Shown piece by piece: positions 28,745 to 38,678 of a stretch of 64,000 nt of DNA (position 1 is the stretch's first letter; each line of letters begins with the position of its first letter). The notes under the pieces are model-generated. The model was not told the DNA's origin. It saw only the letters and a list, made by a program, of their open reading frames with translations, and searched no databases. A program made the translations under genes and the position numbers. Origin of the DNA: Austwickia chelonae (GTDB lineage: Bacteria; Actinomycetota; Actinomycetes; Actinomycetales; Dermatophilaceae); the NCBI RefSeq assembly GCF_003391095.1, contig NZ_CP031447.1:620001-684000 (forward strand), read 5' to 3'.

Positions 28745-29386
28745 ATGACAGGGGGCCACTCCAGGGGAGGGAGTGACTATCACCGGCGGGGACCGTCCGG
28801 CTGGATGGAAACAGGCCATGGTGAGATGTCGGAGTCGGGGAGACCTTCGGAGTGGTCGGTGCTGACCGATCTGGCGGTGGGTGCACGCGCCGGCGAGAAC
28901 GAGGCACGTGAGCGCTTGGCCGCCTGTGTCCACGACCGTGCCTACCGATACAGCAGGGCAAAGCTTCCGCAGTTCCCTCAGGTGGCTCTGGCCGCTGAAA
29001 GGGTGGCTCAGGCGGTATGTGTGGCCGCGCTGGTCGAGCTTCTGTCGTACGACGAATTCGTGCAGCCTTTCGACGAGGTGGTCCACACGATTTGTGCGCG
29101 GGCAGTGGGCGAGGCCTGCCAGGCGGTGATGGACGAATCGGAGCGGGGCGAAGAACTTCCCGAACTGTTGGGGGACAGCTCGGACGAGACCTGGGAAGCC
29201 TGGCATCTGTTGGACCAGCTTCCCGAACAGCAGCGGGAACTCCTGATTCTTCGGATAGCAGTGGGGCTTTCTGCCGAGGAAACCGGTGATTCGCTGGGTA
29301 TACCGGTGGGTTCCGTGCGGGCGGCGCAACATCGTGCGCTCGTCCGTTTGCAGCGTCTGATGCATGAGGCCAGGGGTGAAGAGTGA
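28745..29386 (+). CDS. sigD: SigD-type ECF RNA polymerase sigma factor
   Basis: 213-aa alternative sigma factor. Region 2 is divergent; region 4 is clear, with LDQLPEQQRELLILRIAVGLSAEETGD and the recognition helix VGSVRAAQHRALVRLQ. Gene order (groEL1, whiB, sigma factor, anti-sigma, guaB, guaB3) matches mycobacterial sigD, which controls stationary-phase and membrane genes. The ATG at 28745 follows GGAGAGGGAG; ATG 28805 and 28826 are possible shorter starts. The stop is fused to the start of the anti-sigma gene (GTGATG), so the pair is coupled. Confidence 0.85.
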   Translation: MTGGHSRGGSDYHRRGPSGWMETGHGEMSESGRPSEWSVLTDLAVGARAGENEARERLAACVHDRAYRYSRAKLPQFPQVALAAERVAQAVCVAALVELLSYDEFVQPFDEVVHTICARAVGEACQAVMDESERGEELPELLGDSSDETWEAWHLLDQLPEQQRELLILRIAVGLSAEETGDSLGIPVGSVRAAQHRALVRLQRLMHEARGEE

Positions 29387-30873
29387 TGGCGGGCAATTTC
29401 TACGACGCAGACGATCAGCTCCTTGATGCGCTGGCACGGGGCGAGATGATCGTCGACGATCCGACGGCCATGCTCCTGCAGGCATGGGCCGAGCCGGTGT
29501 TGGTCGATGCTGCGGGGTCGTGGCGTTCTTTCAGCTTGGACGCCGTGGAGGAACGTGCTGCGGATGTGCTGGAGGAGGTCGCCGGTGCAGGCTGGGCCGG
29601 CCCGAGGGCTGGGGTCTCCGGGATCCTCGCCGCGGCCGGGCTGTCCGCCTCCACGGTCCTCTTACGCGATGCCCCGGAGCACTTCGTCGACATGGCTCGC
29701 TTCGAGGCGGGAGCCGGGGCGCGACAGTCTTTCAACATTTCACGTCCCGCGCGCCCGGTAGGGCCTGTCGGTGGTGCTGCGGCAGAGCCTGATGCGGCTG
29801 GTCCGGCCACGGAGGACGTCCCGGTGCCGAGGGAGTCCGGTACACCCCAGGAGAACGGCCGGCCAGCTGCTCAAGATCCGCACACCGAACCGGTGGAGCC
29901 GGTTGAGATCGGGAAACCACCGTCCGGTGGAGCTTCGGGCGGAGAATCTTCCGGGGGACCAGGTCGCCGCGTAGTTCCTGCTCCGCCCACTGCCCCGATC
30001 GAGATGTCACCTGCCAACCAGGTCAAAGCCCCTGCAGCAGTGCCGGATGAGGACGAAGCAGGTTACACCAGGGTGCAATCCGTAGCAGGGCGGACCATGG
30101 CTGCCCCGTTGACGGCTCCTCCGGTGACGGCTCGGGTCGAAGCCGTCGACCGCACCCGCGGCTTCGATGTCGAGGGGCCTCGGGAGCGAGCCGGCACCCG
30201 ACAGTTTGCTTCAGCCGCGGCAACTACAGCTTTTGACCGGGCCGAGTCCGGTGAGATGCCTGGCCCTTCTCCGGCGAAGACCCAGATCGCGGCGGCCGGT
30301 CCGCCCAAGGGCGCTTTGGCGACGATCGACGACCGGGACGAGGAGATCTCGTCCACGGGGGATCGTGCTGCCAAAGGCGCCGTGGGTACCGCCGCGGTCG
30401 GTGGCGGCGTGGCTTTGTGCATCCTGGGCTCGGTGGCCTTGGCGATCGCCGGGGTCGATGTTCCGCTGCTGTCGCCGATCGTGCGTCCGGTGAAGATCCA
30501 GAACCAGAACAACACGCCGTCGTCGCCGGTGACGACGAAGAGTACGGCCGGTGCAACATCCTCGCCGTCGTCATCGAGTGTGGGCAGTCGTACCTCGCCC
30601 GCGTCGGTGCCTACCCAGCGGCCGAGTGAACCAGGCCGCCCCACGACGGCTTCGCCGAAGGCACCGGTACCTTCGCGGGTGCAACCACCGGCACCGCAGT
30701 TGCCACCTCAGCAGCCTGCCGCGCCCCCGTCGGTCCGGGAGCAGCCTCCGCACATCGCACCTCCGCCGGCTGTCCCGGCGCCGAAGCCTCCAGCTCCGAA
30801 ACCCCCGGTTCCGAAACCCCCGGTTGCGCCTCAGCCGCCGGCAGCTCCACCTGCGCCGGCAGAGGCACCGTGA
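29386..30873 (+). CDS. rsdA: RsdA-like membrane anti-sigma factor
   Basis: About 495 aa. Near the N-terminus, DQLLDALARGE followed by an acidic stretch resembles the sigma-binding region of RsdA, the SigD inhibitor. A long low-complexity cytoplasmic part leads to a single transmembrane helix at about 333-358 (GGGVALCILGSVALAIAG), then an extracytoplasmic tail of about 130 residues that is almost wholly Pro/Ala/Ser with repeated KPP and APKPP units. Known RsdA is released by regulated proteolysis; that is likely but not shown here. GTG 29383 overlaps sigD by 4 bp; ATG 29386 by one base. Confidence 0.78.
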   Translation: MAGNFYDADDQLLDALARGEMIVDDPTAMLLQAWAEPVLVDAAGSWRSFSLDAVEERAADVLEEVAGAGWAGPRAGVSGILAAAGLSASTVLLRDAPEHFVDMARFEAGAGARQSFNISRPARPVGPVGGAAAEPDAAGPATEDVPVPRESGTPQENGRPAAQDPHTEPVEPVEIGKPPSGGASGGESSGGPGRRVVPAPPTAPIEMSPANQVKAPAAVPDEDEAGYTRVQSVAGRTMAAPLTAPPVTARVEAVDRTRGFDVEGPRERAGTRQFASAAATTAFDRAESGEMPGPSPAKTQIAAAGPPKGALATIDDRDEEISSTGDRAAKGAVGTAAVGGGVALCILGSVALAIAGVDVPLLSPIVRPVKIQNQNNTPSSPVTTKSTAGATSSPSSSSVGSRTSPASVPTQRPSEPGRPTTASPKAPVPSRVQPPAPQLPPQQPAAPPSVREQPPHIAPPPAVPAPKPPAPKPPVPKPPVAPQPPAAPPAPAEAP

Positions 30874-30880
30874 TCCTCTC

Positions 30881-30917
30881 CGTCCGGGGAACGACCTGAC
30901 AGGTCGTTCCCCGGACG
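30881..30917 (+). terminator. Terminator after rsdA
   Basis: A perfect 17-bp stem (30881-30897 with 30901-30917) with a 3-base loop, starting 7 bases after the rsdA stop. It isolates sigD-rsdA from guaB. Confidence 0.8.
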
Positions 30918-30978
30918 GGCGGTCTCTCAAGCGGTGGAAGCCGACTCACCACCGCGCAGCGGGACGACCGGTCAGTCT

Positions 30979-32508
<1,530 letters not shown>

Positions 32509-32557
32509 TCGTGTGGCTGCGGCCGGGTGCCCGCAGACCCGAGAGGCGAACCGTGGG

Positions 32558-32563
32558 TAGATT
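32558..32563 (+). promoter_or_regulatory. -10 box of guaB3 (leaderless type)
   Basis: TAGATT ends 6 bases before the guaB3 GTG at 32570, with no ribosome site between, so guaB3 probably has its own leaderless transcript besides any read-through from guaB. Confidence 0.5.
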
Positions 32564-32569
32564 GGTGCG

Positions 32570-33691
32570 GTGACCGACATCGAGATCGGCCGCGGAAAGC
32601 GCGGCCGCAGGGCGTACAGCTTCGACGACATCGCGATCGTGCCTTCACGACGCACCCGAACCCCGGAGGATGTGTCGATCTCCTGGCAGATCGACGCCTA
32701 CCAGTTCGGCCTGCCCTTCGTGGCTGCTCCGATGGACTCGGTGATGTCCCCGCAGACGGCGGTCGCCTTCGGCGAGGCCGGTGGCTTGGGTGTCCTCGAC
32801 TTGGAAGGCCTGTGGACCCGGTACGAGGACCCGAGCGCGCTGCTGGCGGAGATCGCCGAACTGTCTCCAGTCGAGGCCACCTCCCGGATGCAGGAGATCT
32901 ACGCCGAGCCGATCAAGCCCGAGCTGATCACCGAACGTCTACGGCACCTGAGGGATGCCGGCGTGGTGGTGGCCGGAGCACTGTCGCCGCAGCGTACGAA
33001 GGAACACTGGAAGACGGTCGTCGATGCAGGCGTCGACATCTTCGTCATCCGAGGGACGACGGTGTCGGCCGAGCACGTCAGCTCCCAGGACGAGCCGTTG
33101 AACCTGAAGCGTTTCATCTACGAGCTGGACGTGCCGGTCGTCGTCGGTGGGGCGGCTTCCTACACCGCAGCCCTGCACTTGATGCGCACCGGTGCGGCCG
33201 GTGTGCTGGTGGGATTCGGCGGCGGAGCGGCGCACACGACTCGCCAGACCTTGGGTATCCACGCCCCGATGGCCAGCGCGGTGGCCGATGTCGCCGCTGC
33301 TCGACGCGACTACCTCGACGAATCGGGCGGTCGCTATGTCCACGTCATCGCCGACGGTGGAATCAGCAGGAGCGGCGACGTGGTGAAGGCCATAGCGTGC
33401 GGAGCGGACGCGGTGATGATCGGTGCGGCCCTCGCCCGCGCTGAAGAAGCACCTGGCCGTGGCCACCACTGGGGTTCAGAAGCACACCACCCGGACCTGC
33501 CCCGTGGAGAGCGGGTGCACGTAGGCACCTGCGCGCCTCTGCACGAGATCATGGTCGGCCCCGGCCGCACCGCCGACGGCACGACGAACTTCGCCGGAGC
33601 GCTTCGTCGCTCGATGGCCACCACCGGGTACAGCGACGTGAAGGAATTCCAACGCGTCGAGGTCATCGTGGCTCCGTACACCGCAGGCTGA
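32570..33691 (+). CDS. guaB3: GuaB3-family IMP dehydrogenase-related protein
   Basis: 373-aa TIM-barrel protein of the IMPDH/GMPR superfamily without CBS domains. It begins with EIGRGKRGRRAYSFDDIAIVPSRRTR, typical of GuaB3, and keeps PMDSVMSP, a GADAVMIGAALARA segment and a C-terminal RRSMATTGY. The barrel's catalytic segment differs from GuaB, reading GFGGGAAHTTR in place of [11 protein letters not shown], so no cysteine is present there. The family usually stands next to guaB in actinobacteria, as here. The GTG at 32570 is supported by the -10 spacing. Confidence 0.9.
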   Translation: MTDIEIGRGKRGRRAYSFDDIAIVPSRRTRTPEDVSISWQIDAYQFGLPFVAAPMDSVMSPQTAVAFGEAGGLGVLDLEGLWTRYEDPSALLAEIAELSPVEATSRMQEIYAEPIKPELITERLRHLRDAGVVVAGALSPQRTKEHWKTVVDAGVDIFVIRGTTVSAEHVSSQDEPLNLKRFIYELDVPVVVGGAASYTAALHLMRTGAAGVLVGFGGGAAHTTRQTLGIHAPMASAVADVAAARRDYLDESGGRYVHVIADGGISRSGDVVKAIACGADAVMIGAALARAEEAPGRGHHWGSEAHHPDLPRGERVHVGTCAPLHEIMVGPGRTADGTTNFAGALRRSMATTGYSDVKEFQRVEVIVAPYTAG

Positions 33692-33717
33692 ACAGACAGC
33701 TCCGCGCACTGACCAGA

Positions 33718-33759
33718 ACGAGGGCGGGCCGTGGTCTCAGGACCACGGCCCGCCCTCGT
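33718..33759 (+). terminator. Strong terminator after guaB3
   Basis: A perfect 19-bp stem (33718-33736 with 33741-33759) with loop TCAG, 26 bases after the guaB3 stop. It ends the guaB-guaB3 unit. Confidence 0.85.
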
Positions 33760-33788
33760 CAAGCCCTCGAACGACGTACGGTGGGAGC

Positions 33789-35411
33789 ATGACTGCGACG
33801 ACCGGTGTGGACGCTGCCTTTTCCGGCTCAGACGAACGACCTGAGACGACGGAAGGCCAAGGGCATCACGCGTTGGACCCGGCCTGGGTGCAGCGGTTGA
33901 CCGCGCTCGCGGTGACCTCCCCCCGGGCGGAGAAGATCACTGCGGTGACCCCGATGACAGGCAAGGCGCTGGCCCAGATTCCGCTGTCGACTCCGGAAGA
34001 TGTGCGCGTCGCGGTGGACGGGGCACGTGCCGTCCAACCTGGTTGGGCGGCGACACCGCTGTCCGAGCGCGCTCAGATCCTGCTGGACTTCCACGACCTG
34101 GTGCTCGCTCACCAGGTCGAACTCCTGGACGTGATCCAGCTGGAGAGCGGAAAGGCCCGGCTGCACGCCTTCGAGGAGATCGTCGACGCCTGTCAGGTTG
34201 CGCGGTACTACGCCCGGACCGCGCCGCGGCATATCGGCCCGCAGCGCCATACCGGATTGATCCCGGGGCTGACCCAGGTCACCGAACTACGACGTCCCAA
34301 GGGTGTGGTGGGCATCGTGGCCCCGTGGAACTATCCGCTGTCGATGGGGATCACCGACGTCCTGCCGGCCTTGATGGCCGGGAACACCGTCGTCGTCCGA
34401 CCTGACTTGCAGACCTCGCTGACCTTGCTCTTCTGCGCGGAACTGCTGCGGAGGGCCGGCCTGCCGCCACGGGTCCTTCAGGTCGTCCTGGGACGGGGCG
34501 GCGTGGTCGGCAATGCGTTGTTCGAACGGTGTGACTACATCGGTTTCACCGGGTCGACCCGCACCGGTCGGCAGGTCGCTGAACAGGCCGGACGGCGCCT
34601 GGTGTCCTGCTCGCTGGAACTCGGTGGGAAGAATCCGATGTACGTGGCGGCCGATGCCGACCTGGGTCGTGCCGTCGAAGGAGCAGTGCGTGCCTGCTTC
34701 GCTTCGGGCGGGCAACTGTGTGTGAGCATCGAACGGTTGATCCTGCACGAGGCGATCGCAGATGATTTCCTGTCCCGTTTCGTCCCTGCTGTTCGTGCGA
34801 TGAGGCTGGGCTCGCAGCTCACCTACGACGCGGACATGGGCAGCTTGGTTTCCGCTGAGCAGCTCGAGGTCGTCCGGCGGCATGTGACAGATGCACGTGA
34901 GCGGGGTGCCGTGGTCCTGACCGGGGGGCAGGAGCGTCCGGACCTGGGCCCGTGGTTCTACGAGCCGACGGTGTTGACCGGGGTCACCGAGGAGATGGAG
35001 GTCTGCCGGGAGGAGACCTTCGGACCGGTAGTCTCGGTCTATCGTGTCGCCGACGACAACGAGGCGGTCGCCCTGGCCAATGACACCTGCTACGGGTTGA
35101 ACGCGTCGGTGTGGACCCGGGATATCGCCCGGGGTCGTGCATTGGCCGCTCGGATCGAGGCCGGTACGGTCAATGTCAACGAGGGGTACGGGGCTGCTTA
35201 TGGGTCGACTGCAGCACCGATGGGTGGTTTCAAGTCTTCAGGGGTGGGACGTCGTCATGGCGGTGAAGGCATCTTGAAGTACACGGAGGCGCAGACCATC
35301 GCTGTCCAACGTGTGCAAGGTCTCGGTGTTCCGCCGCAGCTGTCGGTGGGTCGATTTACCGAGGCGATGACGGTCTTCTTGAAAATGATGAAGATGCTGG
35401 GTAGGCCATGA
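33789..35411 (+). CDS. gabD2: Succinic semialdehyde dehydrogenase (GabD2-like)
   Basis: 540-aa aldehyde dehydrogenase that would oxidise succinic semialdehyde to succinate with NAD(P). Diagnostic segments: PWNYPLSMGITD, FTGSTRTGRQVAEQAGRRL, the general-base glutamate in SLELGGKNP, the catalytic cysteine in ASGGQLCVSIER, and EETFGPVVS. The closest remembered relative is mycobacterial GabD2. No GABA transaminase or 2-oxoglutarate decarboxylase gene lies nearby. ATG 33789 follows GTGGGAG. It is linked to the NYN gene by a possible 4-bp overlap. Confidence 0.88.
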   Translation: MTATTGVDAAFSGSDERPETTEGQGHHALDPAWVQRLTALAVTSPRAEKITAVTPMTGKALAQIPLSTPEDVRVAVDGARAVQPGWAATPLSERAQILLDFHDLVLAHQVELLDVIQLESGKARLHAFEEIVDACQVARYYARTAPRHIGPQRHTGLIPGLTQVTELRRPKGVVGIVAPWNYPLSMGITDVLPALMAGNTVVVRPDLQTSLTLLFCAELLRRAGLPPRVLQVVLGRGGVVGNALFERCDYIGFTGSTRTGRQVAEQAGRRLVSCSLELGGKNPMYVAADADLGRAVEGAVRACFASGGQLCVSIERLILHEAIADDFLSRFVPAVRAMRLGSQLTYDADMGSLVSAEQLEVVRRHVTDARERGAVVLTGGQERPDLGPWFYEPTVLTGVTEEMEVCREETFGPVVSVYRVADDNEAVALANDTCYGLNASVWTRDIARGRALAARIEAGTVNVNEGYGAAYGSTAAPMGGFKSSGVGRRHGGEGILKYTEAQTIAVQRVQGLGVPPQLSVGRFTEAMTVFLKMMKMLGRP

Positions 35412-35467
35412 CCCGGTCATCCGTGGATGAGGAGGGCGGCGCGTCGGTGTCCGCCCCTGGAGGGAGC

Positions 35468-36031
35468 ATGACCATGCCTGCATCTAACGATGTGACTTAT
35501 TTGTTGATCGATGGGGAGAACATCGACGCGACATTGGGCGGGGGCATCCTCGGCCGTCGCCCGCGCCCTGAGGACCGGCCCCGTTGGGATCGAGTCAAAC
35601 GGTTCGCCGAGGAACACTGGGGCCAGCCTTCGGTGCCGCTGTTCTTCCTCGCGGTCAATGGTGAGATCCCGATGCCTTTCGTGCAGGCGCTGATCGCTGT
35701 CGGTTACAAACCGGTCCCCTTGTCCGGGCAACCGGACCAGAAGGTCGTCGACATCGCGATCCAGCGCACTCTGGAGGTCCTCCGCGACCGTCCTGCTGAC
35801 GTGATGTTGGTCAGCCATGACGGGGATTTCCTCTCCCACGTCCACGACTTGAACGACGGGCGACGGTTGGCGGTCCTGGGCTTCGCCGAATTCCGCAATG
35901 CAGGCTTCTCCGCCTTGGGCCCGCAGGTGGAACTGATCGACCTGGAGTACGACGTGAATGCGTTCACCGAACGACTTCCTCGGCTACGCGTCATCCCGAT
36001 CGACGAGTTCGACCCGGAGGACTTCCTCTGA
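35468..36031 (+). CDS. NYN-domain (LabA/DUF88-like) putative RNase
   Basis: PIN-like fold protein, about 187 aa from ATG 35468. The acidic motifs of the NYN family are intact: LLIDGENI near the start, QKVVDIAI in the middle and DVMLVSHDGDF, which together form the metal site. Such proteins are predicted single-strand-specific RNases of unknown target. ATG 35468 has a GGAGGG site; the in-frame ATG 35408 overlaps the dehydrogenase stop by 4 bp and also has GGGTAGG upstream, so the longer form cannot be excluded. Confidence 0.82.
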   Translation: MTMPASNDVTYLLIDGENIDATLGGGILGRRPRPEDRPRWDRVKRFAEEHWGQPSVPLFFLAVNGEIPMPFVQALIAVGYKPVPLSGQPDQKVVDIAIQRTLEVLRDRPADVMLVSHDGDFLSHVHDLNDGRRLAVLGFAEFRNAGFSALGPQVELIDLEYDVNAFTERLPRLRVIPIDEFDPEDFL

Positions 36032-36114
36032 CGGGTTGCTCCTGAGCTCGTGCCTTCGGCCTGTTCTCAGGGAGAGGCGCGCGTCTTCAGGCCTGTTCAC
36101 GCGGTGCGGTGGTC

Positions 36115-36120
36115 TAACCT
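36115..36120 (+). promoter_or_regulatory. -10 box of the SURF1 gene (leaderless type)
   Basis: TAACCT ends 6 bases before the GTG at 36127 in a gap without ribosome site. Confidence 0.5.
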
Positions 36121-36126
36121 GGCCAC

Positions 36127-36933
36127 GTGCTGCGGACCGCTCTGACGCCGAAATGGCTGGCCCTGCTCGGCCTCGTGATCGCGGTCGTCGTCGGGTTCGC
36201 GGCTTTGGGGATATGGCAGTGGGATGCCGCTCACGAGCGCGGGGTGGCGGAGGCCACCAAGGAGGCGGCAGCGAAACCGGAGGCTCCTCTGGTGCAGGTA
36301 ATGCCGGCGGATGGCACTTTCCCCGTGGGCGCACTGGACCGGAAGGTCTCCGTCGCCGGCACCTACGACCTGTCCGGGCAAGTGCTCGTGTCGGGGCGTC
36401 GGCACGGGGAGACGGAAGGTTTCTGGGTGGTCACTCCTTTGCTGGTCGAGGGAGCGCAGGGTCGTACGGGCGGTCCGGTGCGGATCCCGGTGCTTCGCGG
36501 TTTTGTCGCCGAAGGCGCCCCGGTGCCGCGGCCACCTGATGACCGGGTTTCCCTGCAAGGAGTGCTCGCCCAGGGGGAACCGCCGCCGAACCAGTTCCGG
36601 CCGCTTCCGGAGGGACAACTGGCGACCTTGAACGTGCCTACCCTGCTGAACCGGTGGGGTGGAGAGGTCTACAACGCCTTCGTCTTCACCGTGTCCCAGA
36701 CACCGCCGACCACCGGGGACACGTTGACCCCGGTGCCCCCGCCTGCTCCTGGCAGCACCCGGTTGAACTGGCGCAACCTGGGTTATGCCCTGCAATGGTT
36801 CTTCTTCGCTGTCTTCGCCCTGTACATGTGGTGGCGGATGGTCCGGGAGGAGAGCCGCGTGCAATCTGCTCTCGAAGAGCGGCAGGAGATGCACGCCGAT
36901 CAGTCCACGGATAAAGGAGAACCAGCGAGATGA
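36127..36933 (+). CDS. SURF1-family cytochrome oxidase assembly protein
   Basis: 268-aa membrane protein with the SURF1 plan: an N-terminal transmembrane helix (about 10-30) ending GIWQWD, a large extracytoplasmic domain, and a C-terminal helix (NLGYALQWFFFAVFALYMWW). The domain keeps the GFWVVTPL and PVLRGFV segments of the family. SURF1 helps insert heme a into aa3-type oxidase, which fits the respiratory content of the window. The GTG at 36127 is supported by the -10 spacing. It overlaps the next gene by 4 bp. Confidence 0.9.
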   Translation: MLRTALTPKWLALLGLVIAVVVGFAALGIWQWDAAHERGVAEATKEAAAKPEAPLVQVMPADGTFPVGALDRKVSVAGTYDLSGQVLVSGRRHGETEGFWVVTPLLVEGAQGRTGGPVRIPVLRGFVAEGAPVPRPPDDRVSLQGVLAQGEPPPNQFRPLPEGQLATLNVPTLLNRWGGEVYNAFVFTVSQTPPTTGDTLTPVPPPAPGSTRLNWRNLGYALQWFFFAVFALYMWWRMVREESRVQSALEERQEMHADQSTDKGEPAR

Positions 36934-37289
36934 CCACACCTGCTTCGCGGATCATTGCGAGCAATGAGGAGATCCGTCGCGCGCTCACCTTCTTCAAGGT
37001 GATGGCTTTCGTGGTGGGGGTCGGGTTGCTGGTCTTGGTGCTGGAGATGGTCCTCAAGTATGCGGTGGGTCTGCAAGGGCGGGACAACCCGTTGTGGTGG
37101 TGGCCGCAACCGCACGGTTTTCTCTACATGGTGTACGCGGTGGCGACATTTTCGCTGAGCCTGAAGGTCCGTTGGCCGCTGGGCAAACTGATCTGGGTTC
37201 TCCTGGCCGGATGTCTTCCGTTCCTGTCCTTCGTGACCGAGGCCAAGGTCGTCCGTGAGGTCCGGGCGTTGATGGCGGAACGAGAGTAA
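36930..37289 (+). CDS. DUF3817-family membrane protein
   Basis: 119-aa protein with three hydrophobic helices (FKVMAFVVGVGLLVLVLEMV, HGFLYMVYAVATFSLSL and LIWVLLAGCLPFLSFVTE) matching DUF3817, an actinobacterial integral membrane family of unknown function. It overlaps the SURF1 stop by 4 bp (ATGA), which suggests a shared role in oxidase assembly or membrane homeostasis. Confidence 0.85.
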   Translation: MTTPASRIIASNEEIRRALTFFKVMAFVVGVGLLVLVLEMVLKYAVGLQGRDNPLWWWPQPHGFLYMVYAVATFSLSLKVRWPLGKLIWVLLAGCLPFLSFVTEAKVVREVRALMAERE

Positions 37290-37314
37290 GCAAGAGGCTT
37301 GCGGATGTAGGAGA

Positions 37315-37358
37315 TCGGCCTCAACTCTACCCTTACGTAAGGGTAGAGTTGAGGCCGA
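37315..37358 (+). repeat. 44-bp perfect palindrome (terminator or operator)
   Basis: Two 22-base arms, 37315-37336 and 37337-37358, are exact reverse complements with no spacer; the centre is TTACGTAA. It lies 25 bases after the DUF3817 stop and 49 bases before the next start. As RNA it would form a very stable hairpin, so termination is the simplest reading, but there is no T-run and the perfect symmetry also suits a protein-binding site. Confidence 0.75.
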
Positions 37359-37407
37359 CCAAGCGCCGTTGCGCGCAATTCGCGCGTCGCACCGTGAAGG
37401 ACGTCTC

Positions 37408-38109
37408 GTGAACAAACCGAACACCTCGCTCCGGTCCCTCCCTCGCGTGTCCGAGGACGTGCGATCCCCAAGATCGGCGACGAACAACCCCTCTCGGCAT
37501 CCATGGGCGGACAAACTGGGCAAGCGGTACCCGATCGTGAACGTCCTGCGCGAGGACAGACATCGCAATGGTGGGGTGCGCACCCCAGGTTTTCAGACGA
37601 TCGCTTGTCACCGACTGGCGAACTGGGCGGAGAGTGACGAAGCGCCCAGGGCCTTGCGGGCTCCGGTGGGGCGGGTCGCCCGGGCCGGGCTCCTGGTCGC
37701 CCGCGGGGTTTACGGTATCGAGCTACCGGCCAGCGTCGTCCTGGGGCGAAGGGTCAAAGTCGCGCATCAGAGTGGAATCATCGTCCACCCTGACGTGGTC
37801 ATCGGAGATGACGTGCTGATCAGGCAGAATGTGACGATCGGCCTGAAGGAGGACATCTTGGGCGATGCTTCGGAACATGTCCCGCACATCCGCTCCGGCG
37901 CCTCTCTGGGGGCAGGGGCCGTGGTCGTCGGACCGGTGGTCGTCGGCGAGGGCGCTGTGATCGGGGCGAACACGGTGGTCACCCGCGATGTGCCCGACGG
38001 TGGGACGGTCTTACCTGCGCGTTCGATCATCCGAGACCACTCGGGGGCCGAAATACGTTCTGGCATCGTGCGCTCCACGCCGCAGGACATGTTTCCTTCC
38101 GCGGAGTGA
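37408..38109 (+). CDS. Serine O-acetyltransferase-like hexapeptide protein
   Basis: 233 aa from the GTG at 37408, which has AAGGA at good spacing. The C-terminal half is a left-handed beta helix with hexapeptide repeats (IIVHPDVVIGDDVLIRQNVT, then GASLGAGAVVVGPVVVGEGAVIGANTVV), closest to CysE-type serine acetyltransferases. The N-terminal 60 residues are Arg/Ser/Pro-rich and not recognised. The usual cysK partner is absent, so cysteine synthesis is likely but unproven; modification of another acceptor is possible. Confidence 0.78.
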   Translation: MNKPNTSLRSLPRVSEDVRSPRSATNNPSRHPWADKLGKRYPIVNVLREDRHRNGGVRTPGFQTIACHRLANWAESDEAPRALRAPVGRVARAGLLVARGVYGIELPASVVLGRRVKVAHQSGIIVHPDVVIGDDVLIRQNVTIGLKEDILGDASEHVPHIRSGASLGAGAVVVGPVVVGEGAVIGANTVVTRDVPDGGTVLPARSIIRDHSGAEIRSGIVRSTPQDMFPSAE

Positions 38110-38118
38110 ACCAACCGC

Positions 38119-38134
38119 TTGCTCAGGCGAGCAA
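38119..38134. terminator. Short hairpin between convergent genes
   Basis: TTGCTC and GAGCAA separated by AGGC, placed between the convergent acetyltransferase and MerR genes. Weak stem, modest support. Confidence 0.35.
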
Positions 38135-38147
38135 TGCCATCCCTGGG

Positions 38148-38567
38148 TCAGGGCCGGTAGGCCGACTCCCTGGTCGCGGCATGTAACCGGTTGCGTAACA
38201 GCCTGGAAGGGCCAAGGATCCGCTCGATCTCTTCGATGGCCTCCGCGACGGTGGCCTCACCGTTCTGCACCAGCTCAGCGTCTCGATCAGTACCTTGACC
38301 TGTTTCGATGGCCCGGCAGGCATCGACGATCGGCCGAATCTGTTCCAAGGACAGGCCTACCAATTTCAGACTCATCACGAGGCGGAGCCGCTCGACGCCT
38401 TCGGCATCGTAGATGCGGAAACCTCCGGCCGTCCGCCCCGCAGGGGTGACCAGACCGAGGTCCTCGTAATGGCGGATGGAACGCAAACTCAACCCGGTGA
38501 GTTCGGCGACGTCCCCGATCTGCAGAGGCCGCATCGGGATGGGCCCGGTGCCAGGAACGGTGAGCAT
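38148..38567 (-). CDS. MerR-family transcriptional regulator
   Basis: 139 aa. The N-terminal helix-turn-helix has the family pattern IGDVAELTGLSLRSIRHYEDLGLVTP...GGFRIYD, followed by VERLRLVMSLKLVGLSLEQI and a dimerisation coiled coil. There is no cysteine pair for metal binding, so a metal sensor of the MerR/CueR type is unlikely. It is divergent from guaA, and a TAGGAT box on its strand lies near 38604-38609. ATG 38567 and ATG 38534 are both possible. Confidence 0.88.
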   Translation of the reverse strand: MLTVPGTGPIPMRPLQIGDVAELTGLSLRSIRHYEDLGLVTPAGRTAGGFRIYDAEGVERLRLVMSLKLVGLSLEQIRPIVDACRAIETGQGTDRDAELVQNGEATVAEAIEEIERILGPSRLLRNRLHAATRESAYRP

Positions 38568-38665
38568 GTGGTGACTCCGAGGTACGTTCAGATAATCGCA
38601 TCATCCTAGCGAAGCGTCCTGCGGCCCTGGACGGTCGAGGGTCGGTGTCTTCCCTCGTCGGCCGC

Positions 38666-38671
38666 TAGGCT
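38666..38671 (+). promoter_or_regulatory. guaA: -10 box of guaA (leaderless type)
   Basis: TAGGCT ends 7 bases before the guaA GTG at 38679 and there is no ribosome site, as for a leaderless mRNA. Confidence 0.55.
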
Positions 38672-38678
38672 GGTTCCT

